Positions 1 through 6,377 of a stretch of DNA of 9,345 nucleotides are shown in pieces. The stretch spans positions 1 through 9,345 of the forward strand of contig JASHTR010000242.1 in assembly GCA_030040455.1 (NCBI GenBank), given 5' to 3'. The notes under the pieces were generated by a model. It was not told where the DNA came from. It was given only the letters and a program-made list of their open reading frames with translations, and ran no database searches. This DNA is from Terriglobia bacterium (GTDB lineage Bacteria; Acidobacteriota; Terriglobia; UBA7540). Position numbers and translations under genes: made by a program. Every line of letters starts with the position of its first letter. Position 1 is the first letter of the stretch.

Positions 1-479
1 AACAACTCACCTCCATCCCCATCGCCACCGGCGAGCGCATGTATACGCGCTGGGGTTTTAAAAAACTCTTCGAACAGGGCGCCGCGGACATCATTCAGCC
101 CGACCTTAGCCACGCGGGCGGAATCTGGGAGGCGAGGAAAATTGCCGCCATGGCAGAGGCCTACGACGTGGCGGTTGCGCCCCATTGCCCCCTGGGGCCT
201 ATCGCTTACGCCTCGTCGCTTCAACTGGATTTTTGCACTCCGAATGTCTTTATTCAGGAAACCAGCCTGGGAATGCACTATAACCAGGGGGCTGACCTTG
301 CCGATTACCTGCTGAATCCCGGCGTTTTCTCCTTTGACGATGGTTACATCAAGCCTCCGGAAGGCGCGGGCCTGGGCATCGAATTGAACGAGGCAAAAAT
401 CAGGGAAAAATCCGCTACGGGACATAATTGGAAAAGCCCAGTCTGGCGCAACGCCGATGGCTCACTGGCGGAATGGTAA
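1..479 (+). CDS. dgoD: D-galactonate dehydratase, C-terminal part (5' end outside window)
   Basis: Enolase-superfamily enzyme that dehydrates D-galactonate to 2-keto-3-deoxy-galactonate in the cytoplasm (De Ley-Doudoroff pathway). The open frame enters from the left edge (first whole codon at base 3), so the ATG at 39 is internal; 158 residues are visible. They contain the last Mg ligand in IATGER (Glu at visible residue 11), then QPDLSHAGG, then the catalytic His of APHCPLGP (residue 61) and the Glu of QETSLG (residue 86). The protein ends NWKSPVW...SLAEW, very like the end of E. coli DgoD (NWRNPLWR...SVAEW type). The missing part should hold the capping domain and the first two metal ligands. 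Downstream are a sugar-isomerase-like gene and a cyclase, which fits a sugar-acid catabolic locus. A related acid-sugar dehydratase of the same family is possible, but the C-terminal match to DgoD is strong. Confidence 0.9.
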   Translation, partial: QLTSIPIATGERMYTRWGFKKLFEQGAADIIQPDLSHAGGIWEARKIAAMAEAYDVAVAPHCPLGPIAYASSLQLDFCTPNVFIQETSLGMHYNQGADLADYLLNPGVFSFDDGYIKPPEGAGLGIELNEAKIREKSATGHNWKSPVWRNADGSLAEW

Positions 480-557
480 GCCGCAAGCAACTCCTGCACC
501 GTTTTCCATCGGAAGGTTTTGAGTTTTCGTTTTTTTAGCAAATCTTTCGAAGGGGTT

Positions 558-640
558 TCATTCCGAGCGTAGCGAAGAATCCCGGTATCTCGCTCGCCTT
601 TACCAATACAGGAATTCTTCCTTCGCTACCGCTCAGGATC
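558..640. repeat. REP-like imperfect palindrome
   Basis: Two arms in inverted orientation lie in the 280-base gap between dgoD and the next gene. The left arm (about 559-582) contains GAGCGTAGCGAAGAATCC. The right arm (about 611-639), read on the minus strand, gives GAGCGGTAGCGAAGGAAGAA followed by TTCC. The arms match apart from a few one- to three-base indels and are separated by about 28 bases. The core (GAGCG..AGCGAAG..AAT) resembles a dispersed intergenic palindrome I remember from Acidobacteriota, Chloroflexi and some deltaproteobacteria; this resemblance is from memory, not a search. It could fold as a long hairpin in RNA and damp read-through from dgoD. The rest of the gap (480-557 and 641-742) shows no convincing gene or strong promoter. 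Confidence 0.6.
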
Positions 641-744
641 GCTTCTCTGCTCATCCTCGTGCGACGCTATTGACTCTGGGCGATAACTCTGCCATTTTTA
701 CCAGTCACACGCCGGACGCGGCGGATAACGGACATTCGCGCTGA

Positions 745-751
745 GAGGAGG
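745..751 (+). promoter_or_regulatory. Strong Shine-Dalgarno for the TIM-barrel gene
   Basis: GAGGAGG sits 8 bases before the ATG at 760 and fixes that start. The ATG at 752 is out of frame and too close to the site. Confidence 0.75.
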
Positions 752-759
752 ATGGGACC

Positions 760-1770
760 ATGGCCGACTACAAGTTTGGGCGACGGGACTTTCTGAAGGC
801 AAGCGGGGCGTCCGCACTAGGTGCGACTGCGGCGTTCGCGGGCGAGCCAGGGACAGCCCAGGAGCCGGCTGCCTCCATGTTGCCTGATGAGAAGCCGTTT
901 CCGCAGCTCGCGATGATCACTGAGTACTCGCCACAAAAACTGGCCTTTGCCGCAACTGCAGGGTATCAGGGCGTCGTGGTTAAAGTGGGCCGTTCGTTTA
1001 ATTCCGAACTTTCGGACTCGCAGATTGACCAGATTCTATCGTCAGCGCGTGAGGCTCGCATCCGCATTATCAGCATCGAGTGCATGGACCCCAACCACAT
1101 TGCCAGCGATCCCGGCGAGCGCCGGAAGGCAAATGCCGACTTCATCCGGGACCTTGAGTTCGGGCATCGTCTTGGGTGCAAGTTTGTGGGCACGTTCAGC
1201 GGCGCGACGGAAGGCGCTTCCATGGAAGATCAGGCAAAGGCGCTGGCCGAGGTGTTCAACGAGAAGTACCTGCCAGTCTGCGAGAAGCTCGACATGAACA
1301 TGGGGTGGGAGAACTATCCTTGTCCCGTGAACTTCGCTACCGTACCCGCCGCCTGGGAAGCGGTTTTTTCCCAGGTTCCAAGCCATCGTTTCGGTCTTGA
1401 ATTTGATCCTTCGCATTTAGTCCGCCAATATATCGATTATTTCGAAGTGGCTTGGAATTTCAAGGATAGAATCCTGGGTGTACACGCCAAAGATACCGAG
1501 ATCATTGAGCCAGTTTTGCAGAAGGTAGGAATTCACGGTCAGGGGTGGTGGCGCTACCGGATTCCGGGGCAGGGCTTGATTGACTGGCCGCGATTTATTA
1601 CAGTTCTTCTTCAGGTGCGTTTTGGCGGAGGAATTGCCGTAGAGCACGAAGACCAGTTTTGGGACGAGCCGGCGCACAATAGCGCGACCGAGTTCCCCCA
1701 GGCTCGCAAAGACGGCTTTATTCTCGCTCACCGGTTCCTGAGCATGTATCTGCCGGGACGCCTGAGCTGA
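760..1770 (+). CDS. Tat-signal sugar phosphate isomerase/epimerase-like TIM barrel
   Basis: Protein of 336 residues of the AP-endonuclease-2/xylose-isomerase-like TIM-barrel family. These enzymes isomerise, epimerise or dehydrate sugars and inositols using a divalent metal. The N-terminus carries a twin-arginine signal: RRDFLK at residues 8-13, then a small-residue hydrophobic stretch to about 27 (AFA-G cleavage-like), so it is probably exported folded to the periplasm. Candidate metal and active-site residues are Glu184 (GWENYP), Asp216 and His219 (FDPSHL), His242 (VHAKD) and Glu295 (VEHED). IPGQGLIDW at 268-276 is typical of the family. Start is ATG after a strong ribosome site. It stands 280 bases after dgoD and 113 before the cyclase, in the same orientation. 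The substrate cannot be told from sequence. Family assignment is firm; exact reaction unknown. Confidence 0.85.
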   Translation: MADYKFGRRDFLKASGASALGATAAFAGEPGTAQEPAASMLPDEKPFPQLAMITEYSPQKLAFAATAGYQGVVVKVGRSFNSELSDSQIDQILSSAREARIRIISIECMDPNHIASDPGERRKANADFIRDLEFGHRLGCKFVGTFSGATEGASMEDQAKALAEVFNEKYLPVCEKLDMNMGWENYPCPVNFATVPAAWEAVFSQVPSHRFGLEFDPSHLVRQYIDYFEVAWNFKDRILGVHAKDTEIIEPVLQKVGIHGQGWWRYRIPGQGLIDWPRFITVLLQVRFGGGIAVEHEDQFWDEPAHNSATEFPQARKDGFILAHRFLSMYLPGRLS

Positions 1771-1870
1771 GAAGCCTTGTGGAGCTTGGCCATCCCACGC
1801 AAGCGGCAATCCCCGCCAGCGTGATGTCGAACCGGGATTCCCCCTATGCGGGAGTAACCGCACTCCAAGT

Positions 1871-1874
1871 GAGG
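1871..1874 (+). promoter_or_regulatory. Ribosome binding site deciding the cyclase start
   Basis: GAGG (within GTGAGGA, 1869-1875) lies 9 bases before ATG 1884. The same frame is open back to a GTG at 1779, but the 35 extra residues resemble nothing I know, and the site supports 1884. GTG 1881 is a less likely alternative. Confidence 0.6.
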
Positions 1875-1883
1875 ATAATTGTG

Positions 1884-2600
1884 ATGAGTGAAACCACGGC
1901 TCTTCTGCACGCGCTTGCGAATTCTCAATGTGTCGATTTGAGCCAGTCGCTCGAAGAACACATGCCGCATTACCCGACCCATTCGAAATTTAACCACACG
2001 CTTTGGAATTCCTATTGGCATGGCGACCGGGCGCTGACTTATCAGTTGCTGATGAACGAGCATTCAGGCACTCACGTAGATGCGCCCGCCCATTTTATCA
2101 GCGATGCCAAGCCTGACCGTCATGTGACCATCGACCAGGTTCCTGTGCGCCGCCTCATCGGCCGCGGAGTACGCCTCGACTGCCGGAAGTTTCAGGCGGG
2201 CGACTACGTCCCCCGGAAAACCATTGAAGATTGGGAAGCAAGCCACGTATCGATTGAGCCCGGAGACATTGTGCTCTTCAACTTCGGATGGTCTGAGCGG
2301 TGGGCGCTCAGGCCTGGCCATGCGGGCTACGTGGAGAATTGGCCGGGCGTGAGCATGGAGGCTGCCGAATATCTATTCAACAAGCCGGTTACTGCCATCG
2401 GGGTGGATACACTTTCCCCGGATCATCCGGTAGCGCTGGCGAGTCATCCCATCCATCCTGTGGCGCTTGAAAAGCAGGTGCTCCTGATCGAGAACCTCTG
2501 CCATCTTGACATGCTTCCGGACGTCTTTGTATTTCTTGCTCTACCCCTCAAGATTCGCGGCGGCTCCGGCTCACCCCTCCGTGCAGTCGCCCTTTTTTAG
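1884..2600 (+). CDS. Cyclase family protein (kynurenine-formamidase-like metal hydrolase)
   Basis: Protein of 238 residues, normal for the cyclase/KynB-type amidohydrolase family (usually 200-260). The signature H-x-G-T-H-x-D-x-P-x-H is intact at residues 60-70 (His60, His64 and Asp66 as metal ligands, His70 as the expected base). His191 and Glu203 (HPVALEKQ...IENL) have the 12-residue spacing of the last two zinc ligands in KynB. The C-terminus PLKI...GSGSPLRAVALF is the usual family ending. Members hydrolyse N-formylkynurenine, isatin or other cyclic amides and lactones. No kynureninase or tryptophan dioxygenase gene is visible, and the neighbours are sugar-acid genes, so a lactone or cyclic-sugar-derivative substrate is as plausible as kynurenine. 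No signal peptide; probably cytoplasmic. Cotranscription with the upstream TIM-barrel gene (113-base gap) is likely but not shown. Confidence 0.88.
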   Translation: MSETTALLHALANSQCVDLSQSLEEHMPHYPTHSKFNHTLWNSYWHGDRALTYQLLMNEHSGTHVDAPAHFISDAKPDRHVTIDQVPVRRLIGRGVRLDCRKFQAGDYVPRKTIEDWEASHVSIEPGDIVLFNFGWSERWALRPGHAGYVENWPGVSMEAAEYLFNKPVTAIGVDTLSPDHPVALASHPIHPVALEKQVLLIENLCHLDMLPDVFVFLALPLKIRGGSGSPLRAVALF

Positions 2601-2614
2601 CAGTTGTTCATGTC

Positions 2615-2635
2615 GCTTTGCGACGCCCGCAAAGC
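2615..2635 (+). terminator. Perfect 8-bp hairpin after the cyclase gene
   Basis: GCTTTGCG (2615-2622) and CGCAAAGC (2628-2635) form a perfect stem around the loop ACGCC, 14 bases after the cyclase stop. No T-run follows, so it is not a canonical Rho-independent terminator; it may protect or end the transcript. A new promoter about 75 bases on supports a transcript boundary here. Confidence 0.35.
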
Positions 2636-2642
2636 ATGAAAA
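2625..2642 (+). repeat. 18-base direct match to the end of otsB, copy 1
   Basis: GCCCGCAAAGCATGAAAA occurs here on the plus strand, overlapping the right arm of the hairpin, and again on the minus strand at 5551-5534 across the otsB stop codon. The identity ends exactly at both borders. In the reading frame matching otsB it would end ARKA-stop, so it could be debris of a duplicated gene end or a small dispersed motif. Confidence 0.45.
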
Positions 2643-2710
2643 TGGCGTCCAAGCAGGGACGCACAGGGTTTCGCGCTCCTGAAACTCTGCTACCAGCTTT
2701 TAGCGGGATG

Positions 2711-2740
2711 TTGAAAAACGACTTCCGCTCCCCCCATAAT
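2711..2740 (+). promoter_or_regulatory. Sigma70-like promoter for the zinc-ribbon gene
   Basis: TTGAAA (2711-2716, five of six to consensus) and CATAAT (2735-2740, five of six) are 18 bases apart. Transcription would begin near 2747, leaving a leader of about 29 bases before ATG 2776. Confidence 0.5.
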
Positions 2741-2775
2741 GGTGTTGGGAATCATCATTTTCCGGACGGGAATTT

Positions 2776-3063
2776 ATGGGACTGTTGCATCGCTTTCTGG
2801 GGTTAGATAGGGAGCACTGGTTTATCTGCTACAACTGTCTCGGAGTGAGCGATCACGACGAGATGAAGTCTATTTTCCATTCTGAAGCACCCAAGGTCTA
2901 CGTTCTGGGCCGGCCGTGGCAGAAGTGCCCGCGCTGCGGCAGCACTAATACCAAGTCGTTTGCAGAGCTCAAGGCAGAGGGGCACGATTCCGCCCTCTGG
3001 GGTCTTGAACGCACGGTCAAGAAAAATCCACGCCGCCTGTTTGAGGTGGCTGGCCCCGGCTAG
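2776..3063 (+). CDS. Small four-cysteine zinc-ribbon protein, function unknown
   Basis: A 95-residue protein I do not recognise as a named family. Two CxxC knuckles, Cys18/Cys21 (CYNC) and Cys51/Cys54 (CPRC), are 29 residues apart, a layout typical of a zinc ribbon; CPRCGS is a common second knuckle. The N-terminus (MGLLHRFLGL) is amphipathic rather than a signal peptide, and the C-terminal 25 residues are basic (RTVKKNPRR), which would suit nucleic-acid contact. It is probably cytoplasmic. It has its own plausible promoter but only a weak ribosome site (GGACGGG, 2764-2770). It converges on rarA with 49 bases between the stops. The cysteine pairs and a start near the promoter argue that it is real; its role is unknown. 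Confidence 0.7.
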   Translation: MGLLHRFLGLDREHWFICYNCLGVSDHDEMKSIFHSEAPKVYVLGRPWQKCPRCGSTNTKSFAELKAEGHDSALWGLERTVKKNPRRLFEVAGPG

Positions 3064-3112
3064 CGCCGGCAAAAAAATTACCTCGAGCCCGCGGGTTATA
3101 TAATGACAGGCC

Positions 3113-4474
3113 TTATGAATTGCCCGCATCATCGGGCTTTCCTTTTTGCTTCTTTCTCCATTCCTCAATCGCTGCGAGTTTTTTCTTTAGCGTCTCTTCG
3201 AAGCCCTGGTCCGTCGGCTTGTAGAAGTGCCGGCCCTTTAAGTTCTCCGGCAGGCATTGCATGTTGGTGAGGTGATCCGGCGCGTTGTGCGCGTACTGGT
3301 AGCCTTTGCCGTAGCCAAAACTTGCCATAACACCTGTTACCGGGTTGCGCAAGTGGAGGGGCACCGGCTCTGCCAGGCTTTTTTGCGCGTCTTCTTTCAC
3401 TTCCCCATAACCGGCATAAAGGGCATTCGACTTCGGAGCGAGCGCCAGATAGACGGCGGCTTCTGCCAGCGCCAGGTCGCCTTCCGGCATTCCCACGAAA
3501 TCAACCGCTTGCATGGCGGCAATGGCCAGGCTCAACGCGCGCGGGTCCGCAAGGCCAATATCCTCCGAAGCCATCCGGACGAGCCGCCGGGCGACATGGA
3601 GCGGATCTTCACCTGCTTCAAGCATCCGCGCCAGCCAATAGAGCGCAGCATCCGGGTCGGAGTTGCGGACTGACTTATGAAGCGCGGAAATCAGGTTGAA
3701 ATGCTCCTCGCCCGACTTGTCATAGAGCAGCATTTTGCGTTGGATCGCGTCTTCGATGACAGCATCCGTAACCACGACTCGCCCCTCGCCATCCCGTTCG
3801 GCTGCGGCCACGGCGGCCTCCAGCGTGTTATAGGCGGCGCGCGCGTCGCCGTTGGCAAAGACGGTGATCTGGCGCAGTTGTTCTTCCGAAACAATCACCC
3901 GTTCGCGGCCAAGCCCTCTTTTCGGGTCTTGCAAAGCGCGCCGAAGGAGGGTTTCCACTTCGTCCGTTGAAAGGGGCGAGAGCAGGTAGACCTTCACACG
4001 GGAGAGCAGAGCGGAGGTGACTTCAAAGGAAGGATTTTCAGTTGTTGCCCCAATCAAGGTAATGTCACCGCGTTCTACGTAGGGCAGAAAGGCATCCTGT
4101 TGCGCCTTGTTGAATCGATGGATCTCATCAATGAAAAGAATCGTGCGGTGACCGTATTGTCTCGCCTTCTCCGCCGTGGCCATCACTTCGCGAATCTCGC
4201 GAATGCCGGAGAGGACGGCGCTGAACTTCATAAACTCGCTGTGCGTCCGGTGCGCGACAACCGTGGCGAGAGTCGTTTTTCCCGAGCCGGGCGGTCCCCA
4301 CAGAATCATCGAGGCCACGTCATCCTGCTCAATCCGCCGCCGAAGGGGTTTCCCCGGGCCGAGCAAATGGAGCTGCCCCACAAACTCTTCCAATGTTCGG
4401 GGACGCATCCGGTCGGCGAGAGGGCGGGGGCCCGATTCTTCAGCAAATCGTGGAGATGTCTCGAAGAGGCTCAT
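3113..4474 (-). CDS. rarA: Replication-associated recombination protein A (AAA+ ATPase)
   Basis: RarA/MgsA (Mgs1/WRNIP1 family) is a cytoplasmic clamp-loader-like ATPase acting at stalled replication forks. From ATG 4474 it has 453 residues, the normal length. Visible parts, in order: PLADRMRPRTLEEFVGQ at 18-34; Walker A GPPGSGKTT at 60-68; Walker B ILFIDE at 112-117 followed by IHRFNKAQQD; sensor 1 GATTENP near 141-147; arginine finger in LLSR (Arg158). The C-terminal tetramerisation region includes HKSVRNSDPDAALYWLARM and the PVPLHLRNPVTG / YQYAHNAPDH motifs. The frame extends one codon upstream to TTG 4477, directly after the TGA (4480-4478) of the methyltransferase gene. With no strong ribosome site, the TGA-TTG-ATG arrangement suggests translational coupling to that gene. 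No missing residues noticed. Confidence 0.97.
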   Translation of the reverse strand: MSLFETSPRFAEESGPRPLADRMRPRTLEEFVGQLHLLGPGKPLRRRIEQDDVASMILWGPPGSGKTTLATVVAHRTHSEFMKFSAVLSGIREIREVMATAEKARQYGHRTILFIDEIHRFNKAQQDAFLPYVERGDITLIGATTENPSFEVTSALLSRVKVYLLSPLSTDEVETLLRRALQDPKRGLGRERVIVSEEQLRQITVFANGDARAAYNTLEAAVAAAERDGEGRVVVTDAVIEDAIQRKMLLYDKSGEEHFNLISALHKSVRNSDPDAALYWLARMLEAGEDPLHVARRLVRMASEDIGLADPRALSLAIAAMQAVDFVGMPEGDLALAEAAVYLALAPKSNALYAGYGEVKEDAQKSLAEPVPLHLRNPVTGVMASFGYGKGYQYAHNAPDHLTNMQCLPENLKGRHFYKPTDQGFEETLKKKLAAIEEWRKKQKGKPDDAGNS

Positions 4475-4477
4475 CAA

Positions 4478-5314
4478 TCAGTAGGGGAACCCGCGCTGTC
4501 GCGCAGCTTCATAAAAGAGAATGGCGGCGGCGGCGGCCGCATTGATAGAATCGATTCCCGCCCGGACCGGAATGGCCGTCGCATAGTATGACCTCTCAAG
4601 AATGTCCTTTTCAAGGCCACTGCCTTCGCGCCCAATCAACAGGGCGGTGGGGCCTCGCATATCCACGGCTGTTACCGAAGTAAGCGCCTGGCGATGCGCG
4701 GCAATGATGCGGATGCCCGCTGCCTGGAGCAGGTGAAACAGCGCGTCAGGTTTCAGTCCTGGAAACACAGGCAGCCGAAAGATCGATCCGCCCGAGGACC
4801 GTACCACCTTGGGATTTGATGGGCTCGCGGTGGATTTCAAAGTGATGACGGCGCTTCCGCCCAGCGCCTCCGCGCTGCGGAGGATGGCACCGAGATTGCC
4901 GGGATCCTGCAAGCCACAAGCAACTGCGAGAAGCACGTTGGGAATCGCGAGGATGGTTTGAAGCTGCGGGCGCTCGATCTCCACTAATGCGGCAATGCCC
5001 TGCGGGCTCGCTGTCTGCGCCACTTGGCCGAACAGGCGGTCTGGAACTTGAGCGACCTCAGCTTCCGCCGGGAGTTTTTCCAATAGGTCCGCAAACCTCT
5101 CAATTGCCGTGCGAGCCACAAGCACGCTTCGAACCTGGCTAGTACAGAGCGGAGGAGCAGTACGTCCGGCGCATAAAGCTTCTCCTATGCCAAGCGACCC
5201 TTCCACGGCAATCCAGCCTTCGCGCGTGGCGCCCTCTTTCAATGCATGTCGGAAGACCTTAACGAGAGAGTTCGTGGGGCTTACGATCTCACGAATTGTT
5301 CTGCTGTCGCGCAT
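4478..5314 (-). CDS. SpoU/TrmH-family RNA 2'-O-methyltransferase
   Basis: SPOUT enzyme that uses S-adenosylmethionine to methylate a ribose 2'-OH, most likely in 23S rRNA (RlmB/TsnR-like) or a tRNA. From ATG 5314 it has 278 residues. The N-terminus carries the substrate-binding domain (SPTNSLVK near 12-19, then WIAVEG near 34-39). The three knot motifs follow: motif 1 DPGNLGAILRSAEALGG around 137-153 (Asn140, Arg146), motif 2 IGREGSGL at 227-234, and motif 3 IPVRAGIDSINAAAAAAI at 248-265, where SIN replaces the usual SLN. An in-frame TTG at 5332 would add six residues; ATG was chosen because the family normally starts close to the SPTN motif. A weak AGGG precedes it. It lies upstream of rarA in the same unit. 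The exact RNA target cannot be told. Confidence 0.92.
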   Translation of the reverse strand: MRDSRTIREIVSPTNSLVKVFRHALKEGATREGWIAVEGSLGIGEALCAGRTAPPLCTSQVRSVLVARTAIERFADLLEKLPAEAEVAQVPDRLFGQVAQTASPQGIAALVEIERPQLQTILAIPNVLLAVACGLQDPGNLGAILRSAEALGGSAVITLKSTASPSNPKVVRSSGGSIFRLPVFPGLKPDALFHLLQAAGIRIIAAHRQALTSVTAVDMRGPTALLIGREGSGLEKDILERSYYATAIPVRAGIDSINAAAAAAILFYEAARQRGFPY

Positions 5315-5475
5315 CGCCGTGCCCTGACGCAAAGCGCGTGTAACTGCTCCTGGAACGCTCTGCGAAGATTGGATTCAGGATTCTCCCGGTGTCTAACAAA
5401 GGATATGAGACATGCCCAACCCCAGGGAAAGAGCATAAAAAGTAAGGAGTCTACCACTCTCCCGCCACAGCGGAA

Positions 5476-5493
5476 GAAGGGGAACCGCCCTTC
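5476..5493. other. Hairpin in the 204-base gap between otsB and the methyltransferase gene
   Basis: GAAGGG (5476-5481) and CCCTTC (5488-5493) pair around GAACCG, with further GC-rich alternatives nearby (GCGG 5470-5473 with CCGC 5485-5488). On the minus strand it lies about 45 bases after the otsB stop, so it could end or stabilise the trehalose transcript, but no T-run follows. The remaining gap (5333-5475) should contain the promoter for the methyltransferase-rarA pair; I see no clear -35/-10 pair. Confidence 0.3.
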
Positions 5494-5533
5494 GCCCCCA
5501 CTCAGGGAAAACTCCGCGATGGGCGAGCGATTC

Positions 5534-5551
5534 TTTTCATGCTTTGCGGGC
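5534..5551 (-). repeat. 18-base direct match, copy 2, across the otsB stop
   Basis: Read on the minus strand this is the same GCCCGCAAAGCATGAAAA as at 2625-2642. Here it encodes the last residues of OtsB (ARKA-stop). Confidence 0.45.
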
Positions 5552-6376
5552 TTTACCCGGCGACGTGCCGGACCGGCGCGTCAATTCGGCTTCCAGCCGC
5601 TCGAGAAACTTGCGCACTTCGGCTGGGGAATCTACGCGGTAGCGGGCGTGAGTGCAGGAGTTATAGCCCACGTGAATTGTGAGTCCTCGGTGGAGGACAG
5701 CAAAAGCCGCCTCATCCGTTGAGTCATCTCCGACGTAGACAACCAGTGTACCGGCGGGAACCCCGACCGCAAGACTCTCGACGGTGGCCCCTTTACCCTT
5801 CAGCTCCGCTGGCAGAAATTCCCGAACCTTCTTGCCCCTGAGTATCCAAAGATGCTGTCCGGAGAATTTGAGAGCTTTCGGGGCAGCCGCGCGCGCCAGG
5901 CGCGCATCGCGGGGCGAAGCTTCACGAAAATGTAGAACGAAGCTGGCGCGCTTATCTTCAATCCAGACTCCCTTCAGCCCTCTGACGTTTTTGGTGAGGA
6001 GCTTCCGCGCGCGAAGGAGCTCCTTGCTCGCTTCGCGGCTCAAGCGCTTATCGGCTCCGTCTTCCCAGCCGTGTAGGCCCCAATACCGCGCCCTCTGGAG
6101 GCTCACGCGCCGCCGCAGGTCCGCCCTGCGCCGCCCACTGATAAAGACAAGTGAAATTCGTGGATTGCTGGCCAGATGCGAGAGCAATCGCTGCGTAGAA
6201 TGATCCAGACGAACGTCTTCTGGCTTCGGCTTAAAGTCCACCAGCGTGCCATCAAAATCCAGCAACAAAAGCACGCGGTTTGCCTTGCGGATACGCCGGG
6301 CAGCGCCTCGCCAGGCATCAAAGAGCGGGCGGGGACCCTTTCCTGCCTTCCTTTGCATCTGCCGTTTTCGTGCCAC
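5537..6376 (-). CDS. otsB: Trehalose-6-phosphate phosphatase
   Basis: HAD-superfamily phosphatase that converts trehalose-6-phosphate to trehalose and phosphate in the cytoplasm, completing the OtsAB route. From GTG 6376 it has 279 residues. It shows HAD motif I DFDGTL at 40-45 (Asp40 nucleophile, Asp42), motif II FISGRR with Ser80, the OtsB hallmarks GLHGWE (100-105) and IEDKRASFVLHFR (139-151), and motif IV GDDSTDEAAF (216-225). The N-terminal 34 residues are strongly basic and not conserved in the family. GTG 6376 lies one base after the otsA stop and has no spaced ribosome site; ATG 6358 (six codons later) has GAGGTGG upstream, though about 14 bases away. Coupled translation with otsA is likely either way. 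Length is typical and all motifs are intact. Confidence 0.93.
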   Translation of the reverse strand: MARKRQMQRKAGKGPRPLFDAWRGAARRIRKANRVLLLLDFDGTLVDFKPKPEDVRLDHSTQRLLSHLASNPRISLVFISGRRRADLRRRVSLQRARYWGLHGWEDGADKRLSREASKELLRARKLLTKNVRGLKGVWIEDKRASFVLHFREASPRDARLARAAAPKALKFSGQHLWILRGKKVREFLPAELKGKGATVESLAVGVPAGTLVVYVGDDSTDEAAFAVLHRGLTIHVGYNSCTHARYRVDSPAEVRKFLERLEAELTRRSGTSPGKARKA

Positions 6377-6377
6377 C

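Noticed and set aside
504..536. Terminator after dgoD: TTCC/GGAA stem and a T7 run at 530-536
   Set aside because: The stem is only 4 bp and ends about 15 bases before the T-run, so it does not form an intrinsic terminator.
670..698. TTGACT (670-675) as a -35 for the TIM-barrel gene
   Set aside because: The best -10 at normal spacing (CATTTT, 693-698) matches only 3 of 6 bases, so the promoter remains unplaced.
1847..1866. Two overlapping, mutually exclusive small hairpins just upstream of the cyclase ribosome site (TGCGG/CCGCA and GGAGT/ACTCC)
   Set aside because: Each stem is only 5 bp, and this is expected often by chance at this GC content. No riboswitch or attenuator pattern was recognised.
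1779..1883. 35-codon N-terminal extension of the cyclase from GTG 1779
   Set aside because: The extension has no recognisable sequence, while GAGG at 1871-1874 is well placed for ATG 1884 and the family starts shortly before the VDLSQ segment.
2618..2806. 62-residue plus-strand frame before the zinc-ribbon gene
   Set aside because: It overlaps the hairpin, the promoter and the start of the zinc-ribbon gene in another frame, and has no recognisable protein features.
3056..3104. Possible terminator or promoter between the convergent genes: CCGGC/GCCGG stem (3056-3069), A7 run (3071-3077), palindrome CCCGCGGG (3088-3095), TATAAT (3099-3104)
   Set aside because: The stem and A-run are in the wrong order for a terminator on either strand, the CCCGCGGG palindrome has no loop, and TATAAT has no matching -35 and would point into the 3' end of rarA.
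5440..5536. tRNA-like stretch on the minus strand (GCGGGAGAGTGGTAGAC...)
   Set aside because: It has a superficial D-arm-like string, but I could not find a matching acceptor stem, anticodon arm or TTC-type T-loop.
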